A stretch of 64,000 bases of DNA, from assembly GCF_025273675.1 (NCBI RefSeq), contig NZ_CP045809.1:1860001-1924000 (forward strand), read 5' to 3'. The number at the start of each line of letters is the position of its first letter. The stretch's first letter is position 1. Source of the DNA: Gordonia pseudamarae. Lineage in GTDB: Bacteria > Actinomycetota > Actinomycetes > Mycobacteriales > Mycobacteriaceae. The notes beneath the pieces are model-generated. The model was not told the DNA's origin, ran no database searches, and worked only from the letters and a program-made list of their open reading frames with translations. Positions 1 through 11,216 of this stretch are shown one piece after another. Position numbers and translations under genes: made by a program.

Positions 1-2
1 AC

Positions 3-1763
3 CAGGATCTGATGGGTAACGATGAGCCACTCGACGAGGCCGTCGCCGACGCTCGGGCGGCGGGCCTGACGGTGGAGATGAACGGCATGGTCCCCGAGAC
101 CGCGGCCGCGCCGGTGGATGGCTATGCCGAGATCATCGGCATCGTGCTGGCGCTGTTGATCATGGTGCTCGCGTTCGGTTCGGTGGTGGCCGCCGGCCTG
201 CCGATCGTCTCCGCGATCGTCGGTCTCGTCGCCACCTCCGCCGGGGTCACGCTGTTGGCCACGGCGATGAAGGTCAGCCCGTCGGCGCCGATGGTGGCGA
301 GCATGGTCGGGCTCGGTGTGGGCATCGACTACGCGCTGCTGGTGGTGAACCGGCATGTGGAGTACCTGCGCGACGGGCACGGCGTGGTCGAGGCGGCCGC
401 CGGATCGGTTGCCGTCGCCGGTCGTTCGGCGGTGATCGCGGCGACGACGGTGCTGGTGTCGTTGATGGGCCTGCGGCTGGCGGGACTGCCCACCTATTCG
501 TCGTTCGGGTTCGCCACCGCGATCGCGGTGGTCGCGATGCTGGCCGCGACCCTCGTGGTGGTGCCCGCGCTGTGCTCGCTCGCCGGTGCACGGCTGACCC
601 CGCGCAAGGAACGCAAGGCCGAGGCGGCCCCGGTTGCCGCGACCGAGACATTCATCGGACGCTGGGCCGCGGCGGTCGGCCGTCGTCCGCTCGCCGCCGC
701 GTTGCTCGCGGTGATCGTGATGATCACCCTCGCCGCCCCGGCCGTCGCGATGCGGACCTGGCCGTCCGATGCCAGTGCGCAGTCCGGCGAGTTGACCACC
801 CGACGCGCCTACGATCTACTGGCCGCGGAATTCGGTCCGGGCGCCAACGCGGAGGTGCTGATCGTCGCCGAAACCTCCGGACCCGGAAAGGCCGATCCGG
901 CGGCGATGGTGTCGGCACTCGAACGGATCTCCCACCAACCCGGAGTGGTGGCGGTCAGCCCCCTGATGCCGTCCCCGGACAAGGCGATCGGCATCGCCGC
1001 GGTGACCATCGCCTATGGTCCGTCGGCCGAACAGACCGGTGACGTGCTCGCGGCGATCCGGGACCAGCTGCCCGACGGTGCTGTGCTGACCGGTGAAACC
1101 GCGTACTACAACGACATCTCCGACATGCTCGCCGTCCGGTTGTGGCTGGTGATCGGATTCGTCGTCGCCGCCTCGTTGATCCTGCTGACGATTGTGTTCC
1201 GGTCGGTGATCATCCCGATCAAGGCCGCCGTCATGAATCTGCTGTCGGTGGCGGCCGCCTACGGCGTCATCACCGCGGTCTTCCAGTGGGGCTGGGGGTC
1301 GTCCCTGTTGGGCGTGGATCAGCCCGTCGCGGTGTCGAGTTGGGTGCCGATCCTGATCTTCGCGATCCTGTTCGGACTGTCGATGGACTACGAGGTGTTC
1401 CTCCTCTCCCGGATCCGCGAGGAATGGCTCGACACAGGTGACCCGCACGGCAGCGTGATCAGCGGATTGGCCAAGACGGGCCGGGTCATCACGGTGGCGG
1501 CTGCGGTGATGGTGGCGGTGTTCCTGAGCTTCTCCACCGAGACCGACATCATGCTGAAGATGGCGGGCCTCGGAATGGCGGTCGCGGTCTTCCTCGACGC
1601 GACCGTGATCAGGATGGTGCTGGTGCCGGCGACGATGTCGCTGTTGGGCCGCTACAACTGGTGGCTGCCGGGCTGGCTGGATCGCCTTCTCCCACGGATC
1701 GACCTCGACGTGGCCGATGACGATCGGGAGAAGTCACCGACGCCGGCTTGTCCGGTGGGCTGA
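3..1763 (+). CDS. MMPL/RND-family membrane transporter, 3' part
   Basis: This is the C-terminal ~586 residues of an MMPL-type transporter; the reading frame is open to the window edge, so the true start lies upstream and the ATG at 12 is probably internal. There are two clusters of hydrophobic helices (about residues 40-215 and 375-555 of the visible part) separated by a soluble domain, which is the usual second-half RND layout. The motif GVGIDYALLVVNRH and its counterpart FGLSMDYEVFLLSRIREEW carry the Asp-Tyr pairs that relay protons in MmpL proteins. Actinobacterial MMPL proteins export lipids, siderophores or drugs; the substrate cannot be told from this fragment. The gene ends convergently with the SARP regulator, with a palindromic repeat between them. 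Confidence 0.9.
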   Translation, partial: QDLMGNDEPLDEAVADARAAGLTVEMNGMVPETAAAPVDGYAEIIGIVLALLIMVLAFGSVVAAGLPIVSAIVGLVATSAGVTLLATAMKVSPSAPMVASMVGLGVGIDYALLVVNRHVEYLRDGHGVVEAAAGSVAVAGRSAVIAATTVLVSLMGLRLAGLPTYSSFGFATAIAVVAMLAATLVVVPALCSLAGARLTPRKERKAEAAPVAATETFIGRWAAAVGRRPLAAALLAVIVMITLAAPAVAMRTWPSDASAQSGELTTRRAYDLLAAEFGPGANAEVLIVAETSGPGKADPAAMVSALERISHQPGVVAVSPLMPSPDKAIGIAAVTIAYGPSAEQTGDVLAAIRDQLPDGAVLTGETAYYNDISDMLAVRLWLVIGFVVAASLILLTIVFRSVIIPIKAAVMNLLSVAAAYGVITAVFQWGWGSSLLGVDQPVAVSSWVPILIFAILFGLSMDYEVFLLSRIREEWLDTGDPHGSVISGLAKTGRVITVAAAVMVAVFLSFSTETDIMLKMAGLGMAVAVFLDATVIRMVLVPATMSLLGRYNWWLPGWLDRLLPRIDLDVADDDREKSPTPACPVG

Positions 1764-1806
1764 GCCGACAGACTTAGAGTCCGATCGAGAACACTGCTAT
1801 CTCAAC

Positions 1807-1853
1807 GGGCTTCGAGGCTCGTCGCGTGTGCTCCTCGTACCTCGACCGGCGGA
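1807..1853. repeat. Dispersed palindromic repeat, copy 1 (half element)
   Basis: The stretch contains the blocks TTCGAGGCTCGTCGC, GCTCCTCGTACCTC and CGACCGGCGG. It matches the right half of the longer inverted repeat at 40154-40256, and related copies lie at 41564-41610 and 57187-57355. It sits between two convergent genes, like the other copies at gene 3' ends. It has no coding potential that I trust. Confidence 0.7.
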
Positions 1854-1916
1854 GGGCCTCAACCGGCGGGTTGGGTGCCGTGGCCGGGGGCGCCGCGATC
1901 GGCGGAGCCGGACTGG

Positions 1917-4900
1917 TCAGAATCCGAAGCGATCCCGCTCGCCGGCGAACCACCGCCGGACGGGCGGGATCCGCCATGTGTCCATCAGTCGTTCGGCGTC
2001 GTCGGCGTGCCGGGCGGCGAGTTCGAGGTCACCGGTCGCGGCCGCGGCCAGCGCCAGGAAGGCATCGACGGGGCCGATCGCGGTGCCCGCGCCGGCGTTG
2101 ACCGACCAGCCCGCCAGCGGCGCGAGCAAGCCGTAGGCGTGGACACCGAGCTCGGGCAGGTCCAGATGGGCGGCAATCTCACCCGCGGTTGCCCATTCGG
2201 CGAGCGAGTACCAATCCTGGGTGTTCAGTGGTGGATCCGGGGCATCGGCGAACGCCGCCCGGGCCTGCTCGGGCTGTCCGGCGCGGATGTGCAGCGCGGC
2301 CCGGAAACAGCCCACCGGGAGCACGTCGGCGGGTCCGCCGAGATATTGGGTCAGTGCGGGCAGTGTTCCGTCCCACAGGGCGACACCCAGCCGGATACCC
2401 ATAGCGGCCACCGGGGACTGGGCGAGCCGCACCCGGTGCTCCAGCTGGAAGTACTCGTCGGCCAGATCGCGTGCGCGGGCGAAATCGCCCGAGATGGCGC
2501 GCCAGGTCACCGCCGTCGACAGCACCACCATCACCAGGAAGGGGCGCCGCCGGCGGCGGGCATCGTCGAGGGCGATATCCAGCAGCGGCCACATCCGCTC
2601 GGGATGGCCGAGTTGGGCGTGGGCGTTGGCGCACAGCGATGTCGCCAGGATCCGGCTGTCCACATCGCCGACCCGGATCGCCAGTTCCCGGGCCCGCTCG
2701 AGCATGCTCAGCCGGGCGGCGGCATTGGTGGCCGACCACAACGCCTGCTGCCCGGCGAGATTGGCCGCCAGCTCCAGCCGGTCATCGCCCAGGTCGGTGG
2801 CTATGCCGGTGGCTGCCTCCACCAGCGCGCGCCGCCCGGCGGCCGGGGAGGTGTAGTAGGTCTCGTTGGCCAGCGCCAGCATCGCTTCGGCGCGCAACGC
2901 CGATTGCTCTCTCGTGCAGCCGGTTTCCGGAAGCAGGGCGAGCGCTTCGCGTAGCGCGTCGACGATCAGGTCGTTCTGTTCGCCCATGTCCACCGAGAAC
3001 CACGCCGACCCGCGCGAAGGGAGGACGCAGGCCCGGGCCAGACGGGCGCCGTCGCCGGAGCGCCGCGCGATCTCGACGGCCTCACCGAGCGGTTCGGCCA
3101 GCGCGGTCCAGTCGCCGCGTCGGCGATGACACTCGGCCAGTTCCAGCAACAGCTCGAACTCATCGTTTCGTTCCGGCGTCCGGTGCGCGCGCAGTGCCTT
3201 CAGCGCCGCGGTGTACAACTCGACGGACTCGTCGTCGGCGAATACCTCCGCCGCCTGCCGGGCTGCCGCCCGGGCGGCCCGCCACGCGCGGTCGCGGTGG
3301 TCCGGGCCTGCTGCCAGCCAATGGTGGGCGATCTCGCGGGCGCCGCCGTCGAGGTCGGTGAGGACCTGCCCGGCCCGGGCATGGGCGCGGGCGCGTCGTG
3401 TCGGCGGCAACGCGGCGTACACGTGGTCACGGACCAGTGCGTGGGCAAAGACGAACTCGCAGATGCCCTCCTCCCGGATCAGCCCGGCGGCGACGGCGGT
3501 GTCGAGCAGATCCAGGGTGCTGTCGGGGTCCTGCCCGCACATGTCGCAGAGAGCGGGCAGGGTGAATGCACGGCCGAGGACGGCGGCGGTCTGCAGGATC
3601 TGTGCGGTGTCGGCGCCGAGTCTGTCGATCCGCCGACCGATCACCTCGCCGACCGCGGTCGGCGGACGTGGTTCGGCCAGCAACTGTGACACACTGCCCG
3701 AATGTTGTGCCAGGCGGGCATATTCGACGACGAAGAACGGGTTGCCGTCGGTCCGGTCGGCCAGCTGGGCGGCGTCCGCATCGGACGCCACGCCGCCGGC
3801 GACACTGCGCATCACCTCGCCCACCGCGTCCGGGGTGAGGCCGTCGAGGTCGATGCGGGTGGCGTGGCGCCGCCCCAGTGATTCCGACAGTTCCGCCAGG
3901 CCGGCGGTGCCGTCGACACCGCGCCAGGTGAGCAGCACCGTGAGCTGGGCGTTGTCGCCGATCTCGCCGAGCAACTGCAGTACGCGCAGCGTCGACGGGT
4001 CGGCCCAGTGCAAGTCGTCGATGGCGATAAGTACCGGTCGGCCCGCGGACTCGGCCAGAACCGCCGCGACGATCTGCTCCCGCAGCCGGAACGCGGCGCC
4101 GTCGTCGGCGTGGCCGGGTGCGCTGACGGTCGGCAGCTCGCGACCCCACTGCGCCAGAATCTGCGTCCACGGCCACAGCGGTGGTGCGCCGTCGTCCTGG
4201 GAACACCGCGCCGAGCCGACGAGTGCCCCGTCGCGTACGACGGCACCCATCATCTCGGTCACCAGCCGTGACTTGCCGATGCCGGGTTCTCCGGTGATTA
4301 CCACGAATTCCGTCGATCCCGTCAGCGATCGTCGCCAGGCCGCCGACAGTACCGCCAGTTCGGCCGTCCGGCCCGCGGTGGGCCAGGGCAGTGGTGGCGA
4401 GACCTCGGCCCGTGACGGAACCGATAGCCGCGCGGGTGCCTCCGGAGCCGGGCCGCCGATGGTGGCGGGTGTCCAGGAGATGGACGAATCTTGTTGCAGG
4501 ATAGCTGATTGCAGCTCCCTGATGGCGGGTCCGGGGAGCAGGCCGAGTTCGTCGTCGAGCACCTTGCGTAGTTCGTCGATCACGGCCAGGGCTTCGGCCT
4601 GTCGCCCGCACCGGGCCAGTGCCGAGGCCCTGATCCGCCATAGGCTTTCGCGGAGCGGGTAGCGGGCGATCAGAGCTTCGGCGGAGGCCACCACCGCCGT
4701 GTGTCGGCCCAGGGCCGTCGACACGTCCAGGCGCAGTTCCTCACCAAGAGCGCGTAGTTCGTCCAGTCTGGTTCGTTCGGCCAATGCGACATCGCCCAGG
4801 TCGGCGTATGCCTCGCCGCGCCACAGCGACAGCGCGGCGGCCAGCTCGGAATCGAGTCGTTCCAGATTGTCGGCGGCCAGGCCCGCGAGGCCGTCGCGGC

Positions 4901-5249
4901 GCGCGTCGGCGGCGCCGATCACCGATTCGAAGATGTCGCCGTCGACGCTGCCGGGAGCGAGCTCAAGTGCGTAGCCGGGTGCCCGGGTGAGTAGTACGGC
5001 GGAGGGTTCGCGAGGCTTACGGTCCGGTTCGAGAGCGCGTCGCAGCCCGGATACATACGCCTGCAGCGTTGTCATCACCGAGGTAGGTGGTTTCTCACCC
5101 CACAGTTTCCCGATCAGCGAATCCACTGACACCGCATGGGGGCGGGCCAGTACCAGAGCGGCCAGCAGTGCCCTGGTTTTCGGTGTGCCCAGGTCGACGG
5201 GAACCCCGTCACGGGTCACCTCCAGATGGCCCAGGATTGCGAACTTCAC
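1917..5249 (-). CDS. SARP-family transcriptional regulator with AAA ATPase and TPR-like C-terminus
   Basis: A 1110-residue AfsR/LAL-like regulator. The N-terminus (about 1-90) is a winged-helix OmpR-type DNA-binding domain and is followed by a bacterial transcriptional activation domain (about 95-245). An NTPase domain follows with Walker A GEPGIGKSRLV and Walker B VLIAIDDLHWAD. The remaining ~600 residues are Ala/Leu-rich helical repeats typical of TPR-like sensor regions. I place the start at the GTG at 5249 (VKFAILGHLEV), because SARP proteins start there; an ATG at 5291 would add 14 unconserved residues. Such proteins usually activate secondary-metabolite or stress genes. No biosynthetic cluster is visible beside it, so the target is unknown. 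The ends face the MMPL gene. Confidence 0.9.
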   Translation of the reverse strand: MKFAILGHLEVTRDGVPVDLGTPKTRALLAALVLARPHAVSVDSLIGKLWGEKPPTSVMTTLQAYVSGLRRALEPDRKPREPSAVLLTRAPGYALELAPGSVDGDIFESVIGAADARRDGLAGLAADNLERLDSELAAALSLWRGEAYADLGDVALAERTRLDELRALGEELRLDVSTALGRHTAVVASAEALIARYPLRESLWRIRASALARCGRQAEALAVIDELRKVLDDELGLLPGPAIRELQSAILQQDSSISWTPATIGGPAPEAPARLSVPSRAEVSPPLPWPTAGRTAELAVLSAAWRRSLTGSTEFVVITGEPGIGKSRLVTEMMGAVVRDGALVGSARCSQDDGAPPLWPWTQILAQWGRELPTVSAPGHADDGAAFRLREQIVAAVLAESAGRPVLIAIDDLHWADPSTLRVLQLLGEIGDNAQLTVLLTWRGVDGTAGLAELSESLGRRHATRIDLDGLTPDAVGEVMRSVAGGVASDADAAQLADRTDGNPFFVVEYARLAQHSGSVSQLLAEPRPPTAVGEVIGRRIDRLGADTAQILQTAAVLGRAFTLPALCDMCGQDPDSTLDLLDTAVAAGLIREEGICEFVFAHALVRDHVYAALPPTRRARAHARAGQVLTDLDGGAREIAHHWLAAGPDHRDRAWRAARAAARQAAEVFADDESVELYTAALKALRAHRTPERNDEFELLLELAECHRRRGDWTALAEPLGEAVEIARRSGDGARLARACVLPSRGSAWFSVDMGEQNDLIVDALREALALLPETGCTREQSALRAEAMLALANETYYTSPAAGRRALVEAATGIATDLGDDRLELAANLAGQQALWSATNAAARLSMLERARELAIRVGDVDSRILATSLCANAHAQLGHPERMWPLLDIALDDARRRRRPFLVMVVLSTAVTWRAISGDFARARDLADEYFQLEHRVRLAQSPVAAMGIRLGVALWDGTLPALTQYLGGPADVLPVGCFRAALHIRAGQPEQARAAFADAPDPPLNTQDWYSLAEWATAGEIAAHLDLPELGVHAYGLLAPLAGWSVNAGAGTAIGPVDAFLALAAAATGDLELAARHADDAERLMDTWRIPPVRRWFAGERDRFGF

Positions 5250-5521
5250 CGGCCAAGGATAGTGCGGCGATCGGTCGGTCGTTGCTGCCACGGATTGATC
5301 GTGGGCACGCCGGCAGCTGTGAACGGAGACTGGTCTCGGGTCGCGGCGACGCGGTAGCGCAACTCGCCCACCGTTACCGAGCTGAGGTAAAGGGTTTCCG
5401 TGTGTCTACCTCCCCACCTGCTTGATAGCACGACTTCGATCTTGCCATCGACGCCTACTCTGGGGGCGAATTGACGTCATCGGAGAATGAGGGTTGCGAC
5501 CGGTAGTCGGTGGAGTGTCGG

Positions 5522-6766
5522 TTACGCGTCGTGGAGGGGGATGTATCGCGTGAGCTGGGTGACGTGATGGGGGCCGAGTTCGGCCGGCGAGGAGACCCCG
5601 AGCAAGGCCATGGTGCGTTCGATCTCGGTGCGCAGGATCTCGATGGTTTTGTCGACACCCTCGCGCCCGCCGGCCATCAGGCCGTAGAGGTAGGCGCGGC
5701 CGATGAGGGTGAAGTCGGCGCCGAGAGCCACCGAGGCGACGATGTCGGCGCCGTTCATGATCCCGGTGTCGATCATCACCGTGAAGTCCTCGCCGACGGC
5801 GGCCCGGACCTTGGGTAGCAGATGGAACGGGATGGGCGCCCGGTCGAGTTGTCGGCCACCGTGATTGGACAGCACGATGCCGTCGACGCCCACATCGCGC
5901 AGCCGCACCGAATCCGCCACGGTCTGTACGCCTTTGACGACGATCTTGCCCGGCCACAGCTCGCGGATGACGTCCAGGTCGGCGAAGCTGATGGTGGGAT
6001 CCATTGCCGCGTTGAGCAGCTCGCCGACGGTGCCGCCGGTGGAGCTGAGCGAGGCGAACTCCAGGGTGGGGGTGGTGAGGAAATCGATCCACCACCACGG
6101 CCGGGGGATGGCGTTGACGACGGTGCCGAGCGTGAGCTGCGGCGGGATGGAGAAGCCGTTGCGTTTGTCGCGCAGTCGCGCTCCGGCGATCGGGGTGTCG
6201 ACGGTGAACATCAACGTGTCGAAACCCGCGTCGGCGGCACGGCGGGCCAGATCGTAGGAGATCTGCCGCTCACGCATCACATACAGCTGAAACCAGTTTC
6301 GGCCTGCGGGATTTGCCGAACGCACGTCCTCGATCGAGGTGGTGCCGAGCGTGGACAGGGTGAACGGGATGCCCGCGGCACCGGCCGCGCCCGCGCCCGC
6401 CACTTCACCCTCGGTCTGCATCAGCCGGGTGAACCCGGTCGGTGCGATCCCGAAGGGCAGCGCGCTGCGGGCGCCAAGGATCTCGCAGGAGGTGTCGACG
6501 CTCGGGGCGGGCGACAGAATGCCGGGATGGAACTCGATGTCCTTGAACGCCTGCCGTGCCCGCCCCAGCGACAGCTCGCCCTCGGCGGCTCCGTCGGTGT
6601 AATCGAAGGCAGCCCTGGGCGTCCGGCGTTTGGCGATCGTGCGCAGGTCGTCGATGGTCAGTGCCTTGTCGAGCCTGCGCCTGCGGGCGTTCAGTTCGGG
6701 CTTCTTGAACCGCATGAGCTCGAGAAGTTCGGCAGGCTTGGGGAATTGACGTTGTACAGTGCTCAT
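5522..6766 (-). CDS. lldD: FMN-dependent L-lactate dehydrogenase (alpha-hydroxy-acid oxidase family)
   Basis: A 414-residue flavoenzyme that oxidises L-lactate (or a related 2-hydroxy acid) to the keto acid and passes electrons to the respiratory chain. Family hallmarks are the N-terminal [17 protein letters not shown], the FMN-contacting [13 protein letters not shown], and the active-site segment [15 protein letters not shown] with the catalytic His and substrate-binding Arg. [25 protein letters not shown] binds the FMN phosphate. Length and sequence agree best with mycobacterial LldD2. The ATG at 6766 is chosen because the family begins there; the frame continues upstream only through the glgB repeat tract on the same strand. 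It starts 2 nt after the glgB stop, so it is probably the last gene of glgE-glgB-lldD. Confidence 0.92.
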   Translation of the reverse strand: MSTVQRQFPKPAELLELMRFKKPELNARRRRLDKALTIDDLRTIAKRRTPRAAFDYTDGAAEGELSLGRARQAFKDIEFHPGILSPAPSVDTSCEILGARSALPFGIAPTGFTRLMQTEGEVAGAGAAGAAGIPFTLSTLGTTSIEDVRSANPAGRNWFQLYVMRERQISYDLARRAADAGFDTLMFTVDTPIAGARLRDKRNGFSIPPQLTLGTVVNAIPRPWWWIDFLTTPTLEFASLSSTGGTVGELLNAAMDPTISFADLDVIRELWPGKIVVKGVQTVADSVRLRDVGVDGIVLSNHGGRQLDRAPIPFHLLPKVRAAVGEDFTVMIDTGIMNGADIVASVALGADFTLIGRAYLYGLMAGGREGVDKTIEILRTEIERTMALLGVSSPAELGPHHVTQLTRYIPLHDA

Positions 6767-6768
6767 CG

Positions 6769-9114
6769 CTACGCGTCTATCCCTTCGCCGTGTGATTTCC
6801 CGTCGCTTCGCTCGCCCCGAGATTTCCCGTCGCTTCGCTCGCCCCGAGATTTCCCGTCGCTTCGCTCGCCCCGAGATTTCCCGTCGCTTCGCTCGCCCCG
6901 AGATTCCCGCATCAGCCAGATCGCCGAGTTGGCCGGGATGGTCACCGCCGCCGACACCGGCTGACCGTTCCACGACGGACCGTCGGCCACGACGCTGCCC
7001 ATGTTGCCGATGCCGCGACCGCTGTACGCCACCGAATCGGTGTTCAAGATCTCCGTCCACGTTCCGCCGGCGGGCAATCCGACGCGGTAGTCACCGCGGT
7101 CGCTGCCCGAGAAGTTGAACAGGCACGCCATCGCCGACCCGTCCGACCCGAATCGCAGGAAGGTGATCACGTTGTTGGCGGCGTCGTCGGCCTCGATCCA
7201 GGAGAAACCGTCGGGTGTCGAGTCCTGGCTGTACAGGGCGGGGCAGGCCCGGTAGATGCTGTTCAGGTCACCGACCAGGGCCGAGATGCCCGAATGCAGC
7301 TCGCCTTCCCAACCCTGCATCTGGTCCCAGTCCAGGCTCCGGTTGTCGGCCCACTCGCCGGACTGGCCGAACTCCTGGCCCATGAACAGCAGCTGTTTGC
7401 CCGGATGAGACCACATGTACGCCAGGAAGATCCGCACCCCGCACGCCTTGATGAAGGCGTCGCCGGGCATCCGGGTCCACAGCGTGCCCTTGCCGTGCAC
7501 CACCTCGTCGTGCGAGATGGGCAGTACGAAGCTCTCGCTCCAGGCATACATCAGCGAGAACGTCAGATCCTGGTGGTGAAAGCTGCGATGCACCTGCTCG
7601 CGGGTGAGATAGCCGAGTGTGTCGTGCATCCACCCCATGTTCCATTTGAGGGTGAAGCCGAGTCCGTCGGCATCGGTCATCCGGGTCACCCCCGGCCATG
7701 CGGTGGACTCCTCGGCGATGGTCACCACACCCGGGAAGTGTTTGTGCACTGTCGCATTGGTTTCCTGCAGAAACTGGACGGCCTCCAGGTTCTCGCGGCC
7801 GCCGTGGATGTTGGGCCGCCACTGCCCCGACGGCCGCGAATAGTCCAGGTACAGCATCGAGGCGACCGCGTCCACGCGCAGGCCGTCGATGTGGAACTCG
7901 CTGAACCAGAACAACGCGTTGGCCACCAGGAAGTTGCGCACCTCGTGCCTGCCGAAGTCGAAGACGTAGGTGCCCCAGTCGAGTTGCTCGCCCCGTAGCG
8001 GATCGGCATGCTCGTACAGCGCGGTGCCGTCGAACCGTGCCAGCGCCCAGTCGTCCTTGGGGAAATGCGCCGGAACCCAGTCCACGATCACCGCGATCCC
8101 GAGCGAGTGGAGATGGTCGATCAGATACCGCAGATCGTCGGGACTTCCGAAACGTGAGGTGGGGGCGTAGTACGAGGTGACCTGATAGCCCCACGACCCG
8201 CCGAACGGATGCTCGGCCACCGGCAGGAACTCGACGTGGGTGAATCCTTTCTCCACGACGTACGCGCCGAGTTGATCGGCGAGCTCACGGTAGCCCAGAC
8301 CCAGGCGCCACGAACCCAGATGCACCTCGTAGATGCTCATCGGCTGCTCGACGGGATTCGCCTCGGCGCGGCGGGAGAGCCAGTCGCCGTCGGTCCACAC
8401 ATACGTGGTCTCGTTGACGATCGAGGACGTGGCCGGGGGCGGATTGGTCTGACGTGCCATCGGATCGGCCTTGTCGCGGATGATGCCGTCGGCGCCGTGC
8501 ACCCGGAACTTGTAGCGCGTGCCGCCGCGCACATCGGGGACGAACACCTCCCACACGCCGCTGGAACCGATCATCCGCATCGGGTGGGCGCGGCCGCCCC
8601 AGTCGTCGAAATCACCGACGACCGCAACTCCCTTGGCATTGGGTGCCCACACCGCGAACGCGGTACCGGTGACCTCGCCGTCGGCGGTGACGTACGAGAC
8701 CACCCGCGCCCCCAACACCTCCCACAGGGTTTCGTGCCGGCCCTCGGCGAACAGGTGCACGTCCACGTCCCCGATGCTGGGCAGGAAACGGTAGCCGTCG
8801 GCCACCACGAATTCGTCGGCGCCGCCGGCGCCGTCGGGGTAGGTGATCCGGTAGCGATAGTCGGCGAGACCGGAGATCGGTACGGCCACCGAGAACAGGT
8901 CCCGGGCGGCGGGAGAAGGGTCGGCGGTCATCGGATAGTCGACGCCGCCGATCACCGCCGCCACCGACAGCGCGGTGGGCCGCAGCGTGCGCAGGATGGT
9001 ATACCCGTCGGCGGTCTCGTGCGCGCCGAGGAAGGCATGCGGGTCGGAATGGGTGAGGCTGCCGAGCTGATTCAGATCGTGCTGCGGTGCGCGGGCATCG
9101 GGTACGCCGGTCAT
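6769..9114 (-). CDS. glgB: 1,4-alpha-glucan branching enzyme GlgB with repetitive C-terminal tail
   Basis: The enzyme (781 residues) moves alpha-1,4 glucan segments to alpha-1,6 positions. With GlgE it builds the branched alpha-glucan of the mycobacterial capsule and glycogen. The order is an N-terminal beta-sandwich region, CBM48 ([19 protein letters not shown]), GH13 barrel and C-terminal beta domain. Catalytic motifs are [10 protein letters not shown] (nucleophile Asp, near residue 415), [10 protein letters not shown] (acid/base Glu) and [12 protein letters not shown]. Mycobacterial GlgB is ~731 residues. The extra length here comes from a tail after AIWLMRE made of four exact SRGERSDGK units plus SHGEGIDA, encoded by a 27-bp tandem repeat. 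The start lies 1 nt beyond the glgE stop, implying translational coupling. Confidence 0.96.
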   Translation of the reverse strand: MTGVPDARAPQHDLNQLGSLTHSDPHAFLGAHETADGYTILRTLRPTALSVAAVIGGVDYPMTADPSPAARDLFSVAVPISGLADYRYRITYPDGAGGADEFVVADGYRFLPSIGDVDVHLFAEGRHETLWEVLGARVVSYVTADGEVTGTAFAVWAPNAKGVAVVGDFDDWGGRAHPMRMIGSSGVWEVFVPDVRGGTRYKFRVHGADGIIRDKADPMARQTNPPPATSSIVNETTYVWTDGDWLSRRAEANPVEQPMSIYEVHLGSWRLGLGYRELADQLGAYVVEKGFTHVEFLPVAEHPFGGSWGYQVTSYYAPTSRFGSPDDLRYLIDHLHSLGIAVIVDWVPAHFPKDDWALARFDGTALYEHADPLRGEQLDWGTYVFDFGRHEVRNFLVANALFWFSEFHIDGLRVDAVASMLYLDYSRPSGQWRPNIHGGRENLEAVQFLQETNATVHKHFPGVVTIAEESTAWPGVTRMTDADGLGFTLKWNMGWMHDTLGYLTREQVHRSFHHQDLTFSLMYAWSESFVLPISHDEVVHGKGTLWTRMPGDAFIKACGVRIFLAYMWSHPGKQLLFMGQEFGQSGEWADNRSLDWDQMQGWEGELHSGISALVGDLNSIYRACPALYSQDSTPDGFSWIEADDAANNVITFLRFGSDGSAMACLFNFSGSDRGDYRVGLPAGGTWTEILNTDSVAYSGRGIGNMGSVVADGPSWNGQPVSAAVTIPANSAIWLMRESRGERSDGKSRGERSDGKSRGERSDGKSRGERSDGKSHGEGIDA
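6794..6901 (-). repeat. Four perfect 27-bp tandem repeats inside the 3' end of glgB
   Basis: The units are 6794-6820, 6821-6847, 6848-6874 and 6875-6901, identical to one another. On the coding strand each contains GGGCGAGCGAAGCGACGGGA and encodes SRGERSDGK. As 27 bp is nine codons, gain or loss of units keeps the frame. A closely related ~23-bp copy lies in dinG at 12141-12163, translated in a different frame. Confidence 0.97.
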
Positions 9115-9115
9115 G

Positions 9116-11152
9116 TCAGCGCACCCGGTAGGAGAGCGCTTCGGCGGCGGCCGGCGCCAACGGGGGCAGGGACACGATGTGCGCCACGGCCTTCCACGGT
9201 TCGAGTTGGATGAAATTTGCTTGACCCCAATGGAATTCCTCTCCGCTTACCTCATCTCGGCCGGCGAACCGGTCCTGCCAGTCGAGACCGAGTGCCGGCA
9301 TGTCCAGCCACAGCGTGGAGGACTCGGTGCCGTACGGATTGAGGTTGATCACCACCACCACCCGGTCGCCGTTCACCGGGTCGACCTTCGAATAGGCGAT
9401 GAGTGCCGGGTTGTCGAGATGGTGAAAGGTGATGTTGCGCAACTGCTGTAGCGCCGGATGCCGCCTGCGGATCAGGTTGAGCGAGGTGATCCACGGTTCC
9501 AGTGACATGCCGTTGGAGGCGGCGGCCTTGTAGTCGCGCGGGCGCAGCTCGTACTTCTCGGAGTGCAGATACTCCTCGCTGCCGGCCTTGACCGCTACAT
9601 GCTCGTACAGTTCGTAGCCGCTGTACATGCCCCAGGTGGGGGCGAGCGTGGCGGCGAGCGCCGCCCGCAAGGCGAACATGCCGGGGCCGCCGTGCTGCAG
9701 GCTCTCGTGCAGGATGTCCGGGGTGTTCACGAACAGATTGGGGCGCGCCTCATCGGCGTGGTCGGCCAGTTCGCGGCCGAACTGCTCCAGCTCCCACTTG
9801 TGGGTCTTCCACGTGAAATACGTGTAGGACTGGGTGAATCCGAGCCGGGCCAGGCCGTACAGCCGGGCGGGCCGCGTGAACGCCTCGGCCAGGAACAGTA
9901 CCTCGGGATGGCGCTTTTTCACCTCGACGATCAGCCACTCCCAGAAGTTGGGTGGTTTGGTGTGCGGATTGTCGACCCGGAAGATCTTGACGTCCAACTT
10001 GATCCAGTGCAGTACCACGTCGAGTACGGCCTTGTAGATGCCGTTGCGGTCGTTGTCGAAATTGAGTGGATAGATGTCCTGGTACTTCTTGGGCGGATTC
10101 TCGGCGTAGGCGATGGTGCCGTCGGGCAACGTGGTGAACCATTCGGGATGCGCTGTGGCCCAGGGATGATCCGGCGCGCACTGCAACGCCAGATCCAGCG
10201 CCACCTCGAGATCGAGCTCGCGGGCCCGGCTCACGAAATAGGCGAAGTCCTCGACGGTGCCGAGTGCGGGATGGATGGCGTCGTGCCCGCCGTCGGCCGA
10301 ACCGATCGCCCACGGTGAGCCCACGTCGTCGGGTCCGGCGATGAGAGTGTTGTCGGGCCCCTTGCGGTTGACCTCGCCGACCGGATGGATCGGCGGCAGG
10401 TACACCACGTCGAAACCCATGCCGGCGATCCTCGGCAGTTCGTTGACGGCGGTCAGGAATGTGCCGTGGACGGGGTTGCCGTCGTTGTCCCAGCCACCCG
10501 TCGATCGCGGAAAGAACTCGTACCAGGAGCCGTACAGGGCACGGCGGCGGTCCACCCACACCCGGTACGTGCGGGATCTGGTGACCAGTTCCCGCACCGG
10601 GTGCCGGGTGAGCAGTTCGGCGATCTCCTCGCCGGTGCCCGGGCCCACCCGGTTCTCGACGCGCCGGCGCGGTGAGCGCAGGGCGTCGATCGCCGCGTTC
10701 ACCGTCTCGCGGGAATCGGCGGGCACCAGCTCGAGCGCGCGAGTCAGCACCCCCACACCGATCTCGATGTCGTTGGCGAGGTCGGCCGCGCCCTGGCCCG
10801 CGTCGAGCTTCTTGATCACGGCCGAACGCCACGTGGCGTACGGATCGCTCCAGGCGTCGATGCGGAAGCTCCAGAATCCCGGGGTGTCGGGGACGAACGC
10901 GCCGTTGAAGACATCGGGTTCGACCGAGGGGCGCATCGGGATGTCGCGACGCCGGCCGCGGGCGGGGCCTAGGACGTGCAGGGTGACGCCGATAGCGTCG
11001 TGCCCCTCGCGCCAGGCTGCGGCACTGATCGGAACAAGTTCGCCTACAACGGCTTTCGCTGGGTATAAACCAGCGGAAACCATCGGTGAGATGTCGTCGA
11101 TGCCCATCCGGCCGATCACACGGCCCCCTCTCGCGGCTGCTTGCGCTGACAC
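9116..11152 (-). CDS. glgE: Alpha-1,4-glucan:maltose-1-phosphate maltosyltransferase GlgE
   Basis: A 678-residue GH13_3 enzyme that extends alpha-glucan using maltose-1-phosphate. In M. tuberculosis its loss lets that sugar phosphate build up to toxic levels. The N-terminus ([21 protein letters not shown]) is the N-domain shared with mycobacterial GlgE. The barrel carries [18 protein letters not shown] (nucleophile Asp near residue 393), [10 protein letters not shown] (acid/base Glu near 421) and VNTPDILHE (third carboxylate). The length is near the ~700 of mycobacterial GlgE. The ATG at 11152 is kept; a later in-frame ATG (MGIDD) is possible. It is the first gene of the glgE-glgB-lldD run. 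M. tuberculosis has glgP next to glgE; no glgP is present here. Confidence 0.96.
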   Translation of the reverse strand: MSAQAAARGGRVIGRMGIDDISPMVSAGLYPAKAVVGELVPISAAAWREGHDAIGVTLHVLGPARGRRRDIPMRPSVEPDVFNGAFVPDTPGFWSFRIDAWSDPYATWRSAVIKKLDAGQGAADLANDIEIGVGVLTRALELVPADSRETVNAAIDALRSPRRRVENRVGPGTGEEIAELLTRHPVRELVTRSRTYRVWVDRRRALYGSWYEFFPRSTGGWDNDGNPVHGTFLTAVNELPRIAGMGFDVVYLPPIHPVGEVNRKGPDNTLIAGPDDVGSPWAIGSADGGHDAIHPALGTVEDFAYFVSRARELDLEVALDLALQCAPDHPWATAHPEWFTTLPDGTIAYAENPPKKYQDIYPLNFDNDRNGIYKAVLDVVLHWIKLDVKIFRVDNPHTKPPNFWEWLIVEVKKRHPEVLFLAEAFTRPARLYGLARLGFTQSYTYFTWKTHKWELEQFGRELADHADEARPNLFVNTPDILHESLQHGGPGMFALRAALAATLAPTWGMYSGYELYEHVAVKAGSEEYLHSEKYELRPRDYKAAASNGMSLEPWITSLNLIRRRHPALQQLRNITFHHLDNPALIAYSKVDPVNGDRVVVVINLNPYGTESSTLWLDMPALGLDWQDRFAGRDEVSGEEFHWGQANFIQLEPWKAVAHIVSLPPLAPAAAEALSYRVR

Positions 11153-11216
11153 CTAACCGTAGGCGAAAACGATCGAGCTCTCAGCGCGATGGACACAGTC
11201 TCCCACTGTGTGGACA

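Noticed and set aside
6750..6910. CRISPR array
   Set aside because: The four 27-bp units are directly adjacent with no spacers and lie in the glgB reading frame.
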